Below are positions 20,582 to 30,046 of a stretch of DNA of 64,000 nt, one piece after another. The first letter of the stretch is position 1, and every line of letters begins with the position of its first letter. The notes below the pieces were generated by a model. That model did no database searches, was not told the DNA's origin, and saw only the letters and a list, made by a program, of their open reading frames with translations. The position numbers were made by a program, and so were the translations under genes. Origin of the DNA: Prasinococcaceae sp. CCMP 1430 (lineage: Eukaryota > Prasinodermophyta > Palmophyllophyceae > Prasinococcales > Prasinococcaceae); contig RQSC01000029.1 in NCBI GenBank assembly GCA_013416795.1, positions 457,584 through 521,583 on the forward strand. The letters run 5' to 3'.

Positions 20582-20935
20582 TTTGGCCATCACCCCGTCG
20601 CCCGGCTGCGGCAGCTGCTGCCCCGCGCCGATGATGTACTAGTAGCATAGCAGTGTGTCAAACCCTTGCCGCAAAAGAGCCATAATAGTGCGCGCGATGG
20701 CCATTTTCAAAATGCATCCCCAAAGAGCTACGACAGAAGCGCTGGGGCACGGCGCGCGCGTACTCGCGAGCACTGGAGAATGAATCCGCACAATCTTAAT
20801 TCCGCCGAGTGTGTGCCGAAACGAACGCGGGCCGTGCCACCGCCCGCAGCCACCAGTCAGGCCGAAACAGTCCTCCTCGGGCGCTGTGTGTTGGGTGTGT
20901 TTGTTGTCCTCCTCCCTAGCTCCCTAGCTAGCCGC
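20582..20935. other. Convergent spacer between LPA3 and ABCE1
   Basis: About 350 bp without a credible gene. It contains a TAG-rich word cluster (TACTAGTAGCATAG, 20638-20651) on the LPA3 side and CTAGCTAGCCGCCTAG-type sequence touching the ABCE1 stop (20916-20939). Confidence 0.5.
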
Positions 20936-22798
20936 CTAGTCATCGGCGTCCACGAAGTAGAATTCCCCCGCCTCCTTCTGTTCTCTGTCCTTGAGCGACT
21001 CGAGCTTGTTGATGCGGGGGCGATAATTTGTGGGATCCCGGCGGAAGGTGATGTCCAGGTTGCGCAGGAACTGGTTCATGCCCGAGATGAGGCCCTGCGG
21101 CTGCGTCGCGGTGGCCTTCACACTGGGCTCACCCTCATACACGATCACGCGGTCCGCCAGGTAGGTCGCCATGATGAAGTCGTGTTCCACAATGAAGGCC
21201 GTCTTCTTGGCGTGCATGATGTAGCGCTTGATCACCTTTGCGGCGTGGATGCGCTGCTCAGAGTCCAGGTACGCTGAAGGCTCGTCGATGAGGTAGATAT
21301 CAGCGGGCGTGCCAAGCGCGAGCGTGATGGCCACGCGCTGCAGCTCGCCGCCACTCAGGTGCTTCACCTCTTGGTCCATCAGCTCCTCCACGCGCATGGG
21401 CTTGAGCACATCAGTGTTGAATTGAGGGTGCACAACCATCTTGGGGATCTTCTTGTACAGCAGCTGCTGCACCGTGCCGGGGAACTTGGGCGAGATCTTC
21501 TGCGGCTTGTACGAGATGTTGTACTCGGGAAGCTCGACCGCGAGGCCGTCCTCGTCCGCATCTGGTGGGATCATTCCGGCGATCATGCGGATGAAGGTGG
21601 TCTTGCCCGTACCGTTCTCGCCAAGCATGACGATGATCTCCGAGTCGGTGAACGAGCCCGCCTCCACGGTGAGCTGGAAGCTGCCCTGCGTGCGCTTCAT
21701 CTCCGGGTAGGAGTACTTCATGCCCTTCACATCTGCACCCTGCTCGAGCGTGTCCTGGTCGGCGACCTTGAAGGTGAGCGCCTCCTCGCGGAAGCGCAGG
21801 TTCTCCGTGGGCACGAAACCCGCGAGGAAGATGTTGATGCCCTCGCGCACGCTGAAGGGCAGCGTCACCACGCCGTAGCCGCCTGGCTGGCCGTAGAGGC
21901 AGCACACGAAGTCCGAGAGGTAGTCGAGCACCGACAGGTCGTGCTCGACGACAATAATGTACGACTTGATGTCGAGAAGACCGCGGATGACGCGCGCGGC
22001 CTTGAGGCGCTGCTTGACGTCGAGGTACGACGAGGGCTCGTCGAACATCCAGCAGTCCGCCTGTTGTGCTGCGACGACGGCGATCGCGAAGCGCTGCAGC
22101 TCGCCGCCCGACAGGTCGCCCACCGAGCGGTCCATCACGGGCTCGAGGTCGAGCAAGTCGACGATGAGGTCCTTGTTGTCGCGCTCCATCTTCTGGTCGA
22201 TCACCTCCTCGACGTTGCCGCGCACGGCCTTGGGGATGTGGTCGACGTACTGCGGCTTGATGACCGCCTTGAGGTCGTCCTCGAGGATGCGCGTGAAGTA
22301 ATTCTGCAGCTCAGAGCCTCGGAAGTACGTCAGGATCTCCTGCCAGTCAGGGGGGTTCTCAAACTTGCCGAGGTTGGGCTTCATCTTGCCCGCCAGGATC
22401 TTGAGCGCGGTCGACTTGCCGATGCCGTTGGTGCCCACCAGCCCGAGCACCTGGCCCGGGCGCGGCATGGGCAGCCTGTGCAGTTTGAACGAGTTTGCGC
22501 TGTAGCGGTGCGTGGTCTCCTTGCCGAGGTTCTTGGGGAGATTGATGATCTGGATGGCCTCGAAGGGGCACTTCTTCACGCAGATGCCGCAGCCGATGCA
22601 CAGCTCCTCGGACAGCCACGCGATTTTGTCCTTGGGGCCCACCTCGATGCATAGCTTTCCCACCTTGACCACGGGGCACGAGCGCTTGCACTCCTGGCGG
22701 CACTTCTTCGGCTTGCACTTGTCGCTCGAGACGATGGCAATGCGCGTCAGGCGGTCCTCGGGGTTGTCCTCGTCCGCCTTCTTGCCCTTCTTGCCCAT
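20936..22798 (-). CDS. ABCE1: ABCE1/RLI1 ribosome-recycling ATPase
   Basis: ABCE1 splits post-termination ribosomes and works in initiation and ribosome export. The 620-aa product is a single exon from ATG at 22798. The N-terminal iron-sulfur domain has [18 protein letters not shown] and [18 protein letters not shown], giving ligands for two [4Fe-4S] clusters. NBD1 has the [10 protein letters not shown]-loop, [12 protein letters not shown] signature and [12 protein letters not shown]2 has [23 protein letters not shown] and [12 protein letters not shown]. The hinge is intact. Upstream ATGs at 22939 and 22945 would add a Pro/Ala-rich leader absent from the family, so 22798 was chosen. A TAAACCCTAA motif lies about 195 nt upstream on the same strand. 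Confidence 0.97.
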   Translation of the reverse strand: MGKKGKKADEDNPEDRLTRIAIVSSDKCKPKKCRQECKRSCPVVKVGKLCIEVGPKDKIAWLSEELCIGCGICVKKCPFEAIQIINLPKNLGKETTHRYSANSFKLHRLPMPRPGQVLGLVGTNGIGKSTALKILAGKMKPNLGKFENPPDWQEILTYFRGSELQNYFTRILEDDLKAVIKPQYVDHIPKAVRGNVEEVIDQKMERDNKDLIVDLLDLEPVMDRSVGDLSGGELQRFAIAVVAAQQADCWMFDEPSSYLDVKQRLKAARVIRGLLDIKSYIIVVEHDLSVLDYLSDFVCCLYGQPGGYGVVTLPFSVREGINIFLAGFVPTENLRFREEALTFKVADQDTLEQGADVKGMKYSYPEMKRTQGSFQLTVEAGSFTDSEIIVMLGENGTGKTTFIRMIAGMIPPDADEDGLAVELPEYNISYKPQKISPKFPGTVQQLLYKKIPKMVVHPQFNTDVLKPMRVEELMDQEVKHLSGGELQRVAITLALGTPADIYLIDEPSAYLDSEQRIHAAKVIKRYIMHAKKTAFIVEHDFIMATYLADRVIVYEGEPSVKATATQPQGLISGMNQFLRNLDITFRRDPTNYRPRINKLESLKDREQKEAGEFYFVDADD

Positions 22799-23638
22799 GG
22801 CGGCCGGCGGGGGCTGGGGCGGAGGCGGGGGCTGGAAAGAGCGCGCGCACGCTCGTGTCGCGCCGCCGTCGTGCGCGGGGTCGTCCGCCGGCGGGGCGCG
22901 GTGCGCGTGCGCCACCGGCCGCCCCGCGCACGCCCCCATCCGCAACCCAGCCGCCGCCCCGCCGCGGCCCCGGCCCCAGCCATTCGTTCTGTTAGGGTTT
23001 ACACATCAGCTCAGCCTTAGGCCGCGCCGCGCGTCGCCGAGGAACACTTTTCAAATCTGCAATCCTCTGCGTGCCGTCGGCCCATCCAATTCCAACCAAG
23101 CCGGCCCGGCACCCACCCACCCAATCCAGAACACCCTGGCTGGCTGGTGGAAGACGCGACGCGACAAGATATGATCCTTCTCAGCAAGGCTGTGGCTGCG
23201 GCTGCGGCTTCGGCCTGACTGATGACTCTGATGGCACGCGTTCTCGCGCGGCGCCGCCCAGGCCGAATTCGAAACGCGCACCCTCGCGCAGACCCGCCCT
23301 CGCGCGGGCGGGGCGGCCCCGCGGCGAAGCGCGTCACATTCGCATGCAGATGCATTGATTCTGGTGCAGATTGCTGGGGTCGGGCGCGGGCGCCACCACA
23401 GCGCGCGCTCGCGCGCACCTGGGGGGGCGCGGGGGGGTAGGTTGGGGAGAGAGGGGAAGGGGGGGCGCGGACAGGTGCAGGCTCGAAGGAGTTGAGCGCA
23501 GGTGGAAAGGAGCGACCTCAAGGGGCAAGGGGGGTGGGCGGCGGGCGCTGCTCCACGCGACGGCGGGTAGTTGCCGCGGCCTACCGCGGCAGCTGCGTGC
23601 AAGGGCGCGCCCCAGCGCCCATCCCGGGGGCCGTCGCC
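22799..23638. promoter_or_regulatory. Divergent promoter region, ABCE1 / GOT1
   Basis: An 840-bp GC-rich region between head-to-head genes. A telo-box-like TTAGGGTTTA sits at 22992-23001, reading AAACCCTAA on the ABCE1 strand. G-rich stretches lie at 23420-23545 near GOT1. I see no coding exon. Confidence 0.45.
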
Positions 23639-24055
23639 ATGTTGAGCGACCGGCAGAAGATCGGCGTGGGCCTAACAGCCTTCGGCACGCTCTTCTTCTT
23701 TCTGGGCGTGATGTTCTTCTTCGACAGCGGGCTGCTCGCCATGGGCAACGTGCTCTTCCTGTCAGGCGTGTCGCTGACCATCGGCCCGATGCGCGCGGGG
23801 CGCTTCTTCATCCGCCCGAAGAACGCCAAGGGCAGCGCGGCCTTCGTGGGCGGCTTGCTGCTGGTGATCGTGCTGCGCTGGTGCATCGTGGGCATGCTCC
23901 TCGAGGCGTATGGCTTCGTCATGCTCTTCGCGGACTTCTTCCCGACCGTGCTCATGTTCCTCAAGAACGTGCCCATCATCGGGCCCATGCTCAACTCGCC
24001 GCGCGTCAAGGCGGCGCTGAACAAGATAGCGCCTGTCCAGACGCTGCCCGTGTAG
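23639..24055 (+). CDS. Golgi transport protein GOT1/GOLT1-like
   Basis: A small tetraspan membrane protein of ER-Golgi traffic. The 138-aa length equals the family norm. It starts MLSDRQKIGVGL, has four hydrophobic helices (GTLFFFLGVMFFFDSGLLAM, then NVLFLSGVSLTIG, GGLLLVIVLRWCIVGMLLE and GFVMLFADFFPTVLMF) and keeps the FFIRPKN loop between helices 2 and 3. The C-terminal tail is short and ends PVQTLPV. ATG at 23639 gives the conserved N-terminus; an upstream GTG-initiated extension is not conserved. No intron is present. A TAG-rich island follows at 24153-24180, in the convergent spacer before the HDA14-like gene. Confidence 0.95.
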   Translation: MLSDRQKIGVGLTAFGTLFFFLGVMFFFDSGLLAMGNVLFLSGVSLTIGPMRAGRFFIRPKNAKGSAAFVGGLLLVIVLRWCIVGMLLEAYGFVMLFADFFPTVLMFLKNVPIIGPMLNSPRVKAALNKIAPVQTLPV

Positions 24056-24233
24056 CGACCGCTCCAACCCACCCCGGAAAGTCCCCTGCGCCCTTCCGGC
24101 CATGGGCGGCGCGAAGCTCGAGCCTCGTCTCAAGCGCGGGGTGGCGCGCGGCTGTAGTATGGAATAGTAGTAGAGTAATCATTTCGGCGAGCAGCGCGGC
24201 GCGGCGCGGTCGCACGCGGCCGCGCGCGACGCC

Positions 24234-25436
24234 TCACAGCGCGTGTGTCGCCTTAGCCTTGGCGATGGCGTCGGCGACGCGCTCGTCCGGCTCGTCATAC
24301 AGATACATCTCCTGAGTGGCCCTGAAGGGATCCTCGGATGGCACGCCCAGCACGCCCCTCCATGTGTCGGCGACGCTCGCTCCGAGCGCGTCGAGGTCGT
24401 ACCCACCCTCAAGGAAGAAAACAAGCCGCCCGCCGCACAGCTCGTCCGCGAGCTCCCTGATGCCCTCGCCCAGCGCGTGGTACGCGGACGTCGTGAACTG
24501 CAGGCCCGCGAGTTTGTCGCGCCAGTGCGCGTCGTAGCCGGCGCTCACGAGGATAATGTCGGGCTTGAAACGCTGCGCGGCAGGCGCCACTATGGCGTCG
24601 AACGCGAGGCGTGCTGCCATGGCACCTGCGCCACCGGGAAGCGGCAGATTGATGTTGGCGCCCTCGCCGGCGCCCTCGCCCACTTCATTGGCCGCCCCCG
24701 TGCCTGGGTATGAGCCGCGCTGGTGCGTTGACACGAAGAGCACGTCCGGGTCCGAGTAGAAGGCGTCCTGTGTGCCGTTGCCGTGATGCACATCGAAGTC
24801 GTACACGAGTACGCGTTTATACCCGCGCCGCTGCGCGTGACGCGCGGCAACGGCGATGTTGCTCAGCACGCAGAAGCCCATAGGCCCCTTCGGGACCGCA
24901 TGGTGGCCGGGTGGGCGGCAGACGCTGAACCCGACGGGCGGCCGCTCTCCCAACGCGTGCGCGTCGGCGCACGCATCGACAAGCGCCACGCCGGCGCCAG
25001 CGGCACGCAGTGCGGCCGCATGCGTCGCCGCGGCGGCGTACGTGGGCCCACCGCCTTCAAGGTCCACTGCGGCAGCGCCGCTCTCCATTGCGCCGCAGCG
25101 GCGCTCGAGCGCGGGAAGGTACTGACTGTCATGCACAAGCGCGATTTGCTCAGGTGTCGCATCAGCCCAATCAGCGAGGAGCGCAGCCGCGTCAGTGAGC
25201 CCAGCACGCGCGAGCGCGCCCTCGATGGCGGGCACGCGCGCGGCACACTCTGGGTGGCCCTCGCGGTCATGGCCAGGTGCGCCGCTAACCGTGTAAAGCA
25301 GCGGCCGCGTGCTGGTGCCGTCCTCTGCTGCTGCATGCGGCGCCGCCCGCCGCTGGCATCGAGCCACGCAGCCGCGCGCCACCGTGCAAAGCGCCGCAGT
25401 GCGCCTTGCCGCACGGCTCGCCACAGGCGAGGCCAT
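24234..25436 (-). CDS. HDA14-like class II histone deacetylase family protein
   Basis: A zinc-dependent deacylase of the arginase/deacetylase fold. In Arabidopsis HDA14 is a chloroplast lysine deacetylase with links to Rubisco activation. The 400-aa product has GAPGHDREGHPECAARVPAI, RPPGHHAVPKGPMGF, VYDFDVHHGNGTQDAF, STHQRGSYPGTG, RFKPDIILVSAGYDAH and FFLEGGYDLDALG. These include the catalytic His pair and the Asp/His/Asp zinc ligands. The C-terminus AYLYDEP-like segment (MYLYDEPDERV) is also shared with HDA14. ATG at 25434-25436 gives an Arg/Ala/Ser-rich leader of about 45 residues that fits a plastid or mitochondrial transit peptide. A longer frame to 25712 has no conserved sequence. Confidence 0.92.
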   Translation of the reverse strand: MASPVASRAARRTAALCTVARGCVARCQRRAAPHAAAEDGTSTRPLLYTVSGAPGHDREGHPECAARVPAIEGALARAGLTDAAALLADWADATPEQIALVHDSQYLPALERRCGAMESGAAAVDLEGGGPTYAAAATHAAALRAAGAGVALVDACADAHALGERPPVGFSVCRPPGHHAVPKGPMGFCVLSNIAVAARHAQRRGYKRVLVYDFDVHHGNGTQDAFYSDPDVLFVSTHQRGSYPGTGAANEVGEGAGEGANINLPLPGGAGAMAARLAFDAIVAPAAQRFKPDIILVSAGYDAHWRDKLAGLQFTTSAYHALGEGIRELADELCGGRLVFFLEGGYDLDALGASVADTWRGVLGVPSEDPFRATQEMYLYDEPDERVADAIAKAKATHAL

Positions 25437-25663
25437 CGTGTACGCTGCTAGCCGCGCGCCGTGTGCCACCTCTGCTGCGCATACGGCGAGAAGTCGGTTC
25501 TGAGCGCGTGCAAACTCATGCGTGCACCAGCACGGCACCACAACGCGCGCAGAAGGCGCGCGGCCGCTCCTCTTTGGAGCCAGTGCGGGGTGAGGTGGGG
25601 TGGTGGCGGTGGCGTGTTGTGAGCTGCAGTTGAAGAGGCGGTGGCGTAGCTTCCGCCGTGAGG
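25437..25663. promoter_or_regulatory. Divergent promoter region, HDA14-like / ShK-cyclophilin
   Basis: A 227-bp spacer between two divergent starts. GC-rich; no clear core element seen. Confidence 0.35.
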
Positions 25664-26695
25664 ATGGTGGTCCGATTGAGGGCCTCGTGCGCTGCTGCTG
25701 CTGTTTTGACATTGGTGGTTGCGGCGGGCACCACGCGCGTGGGCGCGGGTGCTGCGCGCATCAGAGAGCGCGGCGATGCCTTCGTGGGCTACACAGAGCG
25801 GCAAGGTGAGTGGATGCGCCTAATGCTCCGATAGCCCGTGACCCGCTCCGCTTGGCTGACGTGCTCTGTGTTGCCCGCGCACGCGCATGCTCGAGGAGCC
25901 TCCGCAGGTGCAGGTGCGGACATTTCCGCTGCGCTGCGTGCAGAGCGCGCATATGGCTGCGTCAGCGGTGATGGCGCGGGCGAGAAGAAGGAGTGTCAGC
26001 ATTGGGCGGCCACGGGCGAGTGCGTCACGAACGCCGCGTTCATGTGCGGCACGTGCGCATCGGCGTGCGCAGAAGTGGGGGAAGGGGAATGCTGTGTGCC
26101 TCCTGGCCGTCGCATGGCGAGTGTCCGATGCCTCGCCGGTGGCGTCGGCAATGCTGAGTCGGCGTGCCGCTATGCATTCATGGAGTTCTCGGTTGGCGGC
26201 TCACCTGTTGGGCGGGTAACCTTCGCGCTGTTCAGCGACGTGGTGCCCCTCACGGTGGACAACTTCGCAGCACTTCTGCCGCGGTACGAGAGCTCGTCCC
26301 TGCATCGCGTGATCCCAGGTTTTATGTCGCAGGGCGGTGCGAGCGCTGGACCCTCCATCTACGGCGCACACTTTGACGACGAGAACTTCGTCGTGAGCTA
26401 CGACGAGCCCTTCCTGCTCGGGATGGCCAACAGCGGCAAGAACACGAACGGCGCGCAGTGGTTTCTCACCGTGACACCCACGCACCATTTGGACGGCAAG
26501 CACGTCGTCTTCGGAGGCGTGCTTGCAGGCTTTGGTACGGCGATGTCGATCAACGAGGCTGGTTCGCCGTCTGGGAAACCACAGAAGGAGATCATCGTGA
26601 CCGCGGCGAAGGAGATCACGCTGGAGCAGGCACAGGCAGCCGTGGACGCGGAGATGCGCCGCGCGCAAGATGCGACGATGGCGTCTGAGCTGTGA
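25664..26695 (+). CDS. Secreted ShK-domain cyclophilin (peptidyl-prolyl isomerase)
   Basis: A peptidyl-prolyl isomerase predicted to enter the secretory pathway. Exon 1 (25664-25805) encodes a signal peptide with an Ala/Leu/Val core (SCAAAAVLTLVVAAGTT). A GT-AG intron at 25806-25907 joins in phase 1 to exon 2 (25908-26695), giving 309 aa. Residues about 70-110 form a six-Cys ShKT-like module with CQHWAATGEC, FMCGTCASAC and nearby Cys. The cyclophilin domain follows: HRVIPGFMSQGG with the catalytic Arg, then IYGAHFDDENF, LGMANSGKNTNGAQWFLTV and HLDGKHVVFGGV. The usual long loop after QGG is shortened. An alternative acceptor six bases later is also in frame. The protein ends ASEL, not a standard ER-retention signal. 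Confidence 0.88.
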
Positions 26696-26830
26696 TGCGC
26701 GGTCACAGCTGAAGCGGGCGGGGCGCGCCTGCCTGTCTGTGCGCCCCGCTCGTACCGATGGTGAAGAGAAAGACATACTGTACATACATACATGAGCGTC
26801 GCCTATGCGCGCTTCGCAAGAGCGCACACA

Positions 26831-27886
26831 TTAGACAACGAGGACCCCCGCCTCCGCATTGGACTTGTCGGCTGCCTCGACCGTGCCCGGGAGGCCCACG
26901 CTCCGCGTGGCGTTTCTCACAAGTGCCACGCTTTCAAGCCCGGCTACCTCGATCGCATCGACGGCTGTGTACGTGACGCAGAAGTCGTAGGCCAGGCCCA
27001 CGCAAACCGCGCGCCGCACACCGAGCTCGCGTAGAGCGTCGGCGAGCCCCGTCCCGCTGCGGTGATCGTTGTCGCGGAAGGCACTGTAGGAGTCAATCGA
27101 TTGACGGAACCCCTTTCGCACCACCGTCGCTTCTGCGGGGACCTTGAGGTCGGGGTGGAAGCGAGCGCCCTCGCTGCCCTGGGTGTGCGTGCGGCGCCAA
27201 AACGAGAGCGTAAGAAGTGACAGGCGGGCGTCCAGGGCAGTGAGCGCACGGGCGTCAGCGCTGGCGAGCTTCTCGCGAGACAGCGCATGCCCAGGCCCCA
27301 GCTGCGGTATTTGCGCTACGCACGGCGCTGCGCTCACCTGCACGCAGTGGTCCGGCCAAAGCGTCTGCTCGCCGTAATGTGCCTCGTAGGAGCCGTAGGG
27401 CTCCTTGCCTTCGTGCGAGCTCGCGAACGAGTCGTGCCCCTGCGTGTGCCAGTCCTGCGCGTACACGACGTGCTCGAAGCGAGCGGCAAGTGCGTTGCAC
27501 AGCGGCACGATGTCGTCGCCGCCCGCGACGTGCAAAGCGCCGCCCTCGCAGAAGTCGTTGAGCACATCGACGATGATGAGCGCGTCGGAGGGGCCGCCTA
27601 CCTCTTCGAAGCCCAGTGCCGCCATGGAGGCGAGCGCTGCGTCCGCGGCCGCCTCGGCGGCCGCAGTGGCTGGCGCCCCCGGCTGTGCCACGCCCAGCTC
27701 GCCTGCGGCGCCGAGCGTCGCGGGCGCGCCCATCGCGGCCGGCCGCGCCACGCCCGACGAGAGCACCGCGCGCTCCTCACGCGGTAGCCTGTGTGGCCCG
27801 TCGGCGAAGCCGTTGGGCGGCGTCGCGAGGTAGAGCGCCGCCGCGAGGGCGGCGAGGGCGGCGAGCTTTGCGGCGATTCCCGCCAT
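26831..27886 (-). CDS. Nicotinamidase (PncA-like) with N-terminal targeting segment
   Basis: It converts nicotinamide to nicotinate in the NAD salvage pathway. Exon 1 is 27338-27886 and exon 2 is 26831-27178. The intron at 27179-27337 is 159 bp with no stops, so it can be misread as a 53-residue insert; removing it restores WPDHCVQGSEGARFHPDL, as in bacterial and plant enzymes. The spliced product has 298 aa. The catalytic triad is visible: Asp in LIIVDVLNDFC, Lys in VVRKGF and Cys in GLAYDFCV. The metal site is in QDWHTQGHDSFASSH. The first 90 residues have a hydrophobic Ala/Leu start and an Ala-rich linker, suggesting organelle targeting or a signal anchor. ATG at 27886. Confidence 0.92.
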   Translation of the reverse strand: MAGIAAKLAALAALAAALYLATPPNGFADGPHRLPREERAVLSSGVARPAAMGAPATLGAAGELGVAQPGAPATAAAEAAADAALASMAALGFEEVGGPSDALIIVDVLNDFCEGGALHVAGGDDIVPLCNALAARFEHVVYAQDWHTQGHDSFASSHEGKEPYGSYEAHYGEQTLWPDHCVQVSAAPCVAQIPQLGPGHALSREKLASADARALTALDARLSLLTLSFWRRTHTQGSEGARFHPDLKVPAEATVVRKGFRQSIDSYSAFRDNDHRSGTGLADALRELGVRRAVCVGLAYDFCVTYTAVDAIEVAGLESVALVRNATRSVGLPGTVEAADKSNAEAGVLVV

Positions 27887-29037
27887 CTTTGAGCCCCGCG
27901 TCGCCCGCTACCCCGTCCCCCTCACACTTCACACCCCACCCCACACTCCGCCCGCGCCGAAGCCGAAGCCGCGCAGGTGCCACGCTCTGTGGCCCCTCAC
28001 CCCGCCGTGCACGGTGTTGCGTCGAGACTCCTCCCCCGTCCCGTCCTCTCCCTCTCCTCGCCCGCCCGCCCGCTCGCGGTGTGGCCCCCCTCCGCCCGCC
28101 CGGCGGCCGCCCCGCTGCAGCCGCCGGAGCGCGCGCAATTCGAGGCGAGCTGCACAGTGTACAGTCCAGCGCAGTAGCGATGGTATCGCGATGGCGCTCG
28201 TCGCGCGCACGCGCGCACGGAGAGACGCCTCGCAACCGACCAATCGTTTGTTTGTTCTCCGCCGCGAGTCCCGAAGGAAGTCGCGAAAGTCGCAACACGC
28301 GCGAAAGCCGCGAACGCCGCGAAGGTCCCGCGAGTCAAGCGCGAGTGCGGGGGAGGAAACGGGAGGCGCGAGAGGGAGACGTCGCCGCTCGCGCGACGCG
28401 ACGAGCGCGATTCCGGGCCGGAGGGGGGAACGGATCGCGGACCGGACGGGATGGCGGGGCGGGCCGCGCTGGGCTCGCGCCCCTCCGATTGATTGAAAGA
28501 AAAAAACAATGCGGTGTACTCTCTCCCGTGGTGAAATTTGATGGTATAATGTGGGAAGAAACGGAAACGGGAGCGGGAAAACGGGAGCGGGAGAACGGGT
28601 GCGGGAGCGGATCGACGCAGATTCCGACGATTCCGATTCCGCCCCGGCGCCGCGCATGGCGGATCCCACCGGCCGAACCGAGGACCGAACCATCCGTTCG
28701 ATGGGGGGCCCGGCGGCTCAGCGCGCAGAGCAGGCAGGCACACACAGAGGCAGACGGACACATCGGACGGGCATTCGTTCGACAGGCAGAGCAGACGCCA
28801 TCGTTCAGTCAGAACAGGTTCAGATCAGGTCTGGACGTTGCGGGCGGAGGGTGAGCATCAATTCGGTCGGCATCTGCGTGTGTGTGTCTGTGTGCGCTGC
28901 GAAACGGAGCACCTTTTTCGCGCGCGCGCGCAGAGGCGCAGACGCGGGAGGGCGGTGGGCGCGGGCGGTGGGCGCGGCGCGCGAGCTGGTGGGAGGGGGG
29001 AGGGGGGAGGGGGAGGGGGGAGGCGTGCGCGCGCGCA
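27887..29037. other. Divergent intergenic region with purine-rich repeats
   Basis: A 1.15-kb region between the nicotinamidase and Cys-rich gene starts. It contains degenerate CGCGAAAG-type repeats (28265-28330), then GGGAGCGGGAAAAC-type repeats (28555-28612) and a TATA-like TGGTATAATG at 28540-28549. Long open frames on both strands here are Arg-rich and unsupported. Confidence 0.45.
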
Positions 29038-29987
29038 ATGCCGCGTGCGCGTGCAGTGGGGGGCGTGCACCGGTGGGCGGCCGCCTCCGTGCTCGCTGCG
29101 CTCACTGCGCTCACCGTGCGCACCTCCGCGCAGGCGCAGCTGGACCAAGTTCTGCTCGGAGGCACGGATGACACTGGCAGCACTTTCGGTGTCGTCACCG
29201 CAGAAGCTGAGGCGCAAGTACAGGCGGCCGGGGAAGGCAACGAGAGCGCGGACGAGAGGGGTAGGGAGTACATATGCCCATACGAGTGCGTGCAGCCAGA
29301 CAAGGTGAGGGGTCATTGCACCGCGCTGCTGGTGAGCGAGCGCTCTATGTCTCTCCCCAGGTTCCTCCTTAGACACACGCGCACTCCTCTCAGGCTCAGT
29401 GGCGGCGCTGACGCCGCGCCATGCCGTGACGCCAGCTCGTTTGGTGTAGCGACGCCGTGACGTATCCATACTGCAATCGCGTGGTCGACACCGACGGCCA
29501 GGGCGACCAGTTCCGCAGCAATCTGTACATGGAGGACGCGGCCATGAGGGCGTACCGCGCGGTGCTCAAGGAGATACCTGGTGGCGAGATGAAGGACGCC
29601 TGCAAGAGCGCCCTGCGAGCATGGATGTGCTACTCTTTTTTCAACAAGTGCGCAAACGACCTCGTCAGGTACTACCCGGTGAGTCACAGGCACGGCTGGG
29701 CATGCGTGCGTGCGAGCGAGCGCATGCGAGCGGTGCGCGAAGAGGCGGTGCGCGCGCTGACCTTTCCACTGCATTGGTAGGTGTGCATGTCTGCCTGCGA
29801 AAACGCCAAGGCCGCATGTGGCGGTGTGGTGTGGATGAACTGCCAGGAGGGGGTAGAAGAGGGCGATCCCGTCTTCGAGGCGGATGAATTGGTGTGCACG
29901 GGCGCGGCGCCCACGTCAGGCAGCTCGCATGCGGCATGGCTCGCAGCGACAGCCGCTGCAGTCGGAGCCGTGCGTAGAATCTATTAA
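29038..29987 (+). CDS. Secreted Cys-rich protein of unknown function
   Basis: Not recognised at family level. Exons 29038-29304, 29436-29678 and 29781-29987 splice in phase 0 to 238 aa; introns are 131 and 102 bp. A signal peptide is likely (RWAAASVLAALTALTVRTSA). Cysteines are regularly spaced: YICPYECVQPDK, then LVWCSDAVTYPYCN, ACKSALRAWMCYSFFNKC, VCMSACENAKAACGG and MNCQEG. The CxxAL..W.C...F..C pattern recalls Frizzled-type Cys-rich domains, but this is only resemblance. The C-terminus is hydrophobic (HAAWLAATAAAVGAV) and could be a membrane or GPI-type anchor signal. The first acceptor was chosen because it keeps frame and adds a paired Cys. A TACTAG-repeat island follows the stop. Confidence 0.7.
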
Positions 29988-29994
29988 TATTGCT

Positions 29995-30046
29995 ACAGTA
30001 GTACTAGTACTAGTACTACTAATAGCTACATGTAGCTAGCTAGAGT
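29995..30046. terminator. TACTAG/CTAG repeat island between convergent genes
   Basis: About 50 bp of TAGTAC repeats, then AGCTACATGTAGCTAGCTAGAG. It is largely palindromic and sits between the stops of the Cys-rich and coiled-coil genes, so it serves both strands. It is the clearest example of the 3' islands in this window. Confidence 0.5.

Noticed and set aside
21359-22654. 431-codon plus-strand frame opposite ABCE1
   Set aside because: Antisense of ABCE1; the Leu/Glu/Val/His-rich translation mirrors ABCE1 codons.
26831-27886. Nicotinamidase read as one exon with a new 53-residue insert
   Set aside because: The insert begins GTGAGC and ends CCCAG, and removing it restores the conserved CVQG...FHPDL sequence, so it is an intron.
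27616-28854. 412-codon plus-strand frame covering the nicotinamidase 5' end and the spacer
   Set aside because: Arg/Pro-rich, antisense to a real exon and with no recognisable domain.
29995-30046. Terminal inverted repeats of a small transposon for the CTAG islands
   Set aside because: They do not pair into elements with target duplications and consistently follow stop codons.
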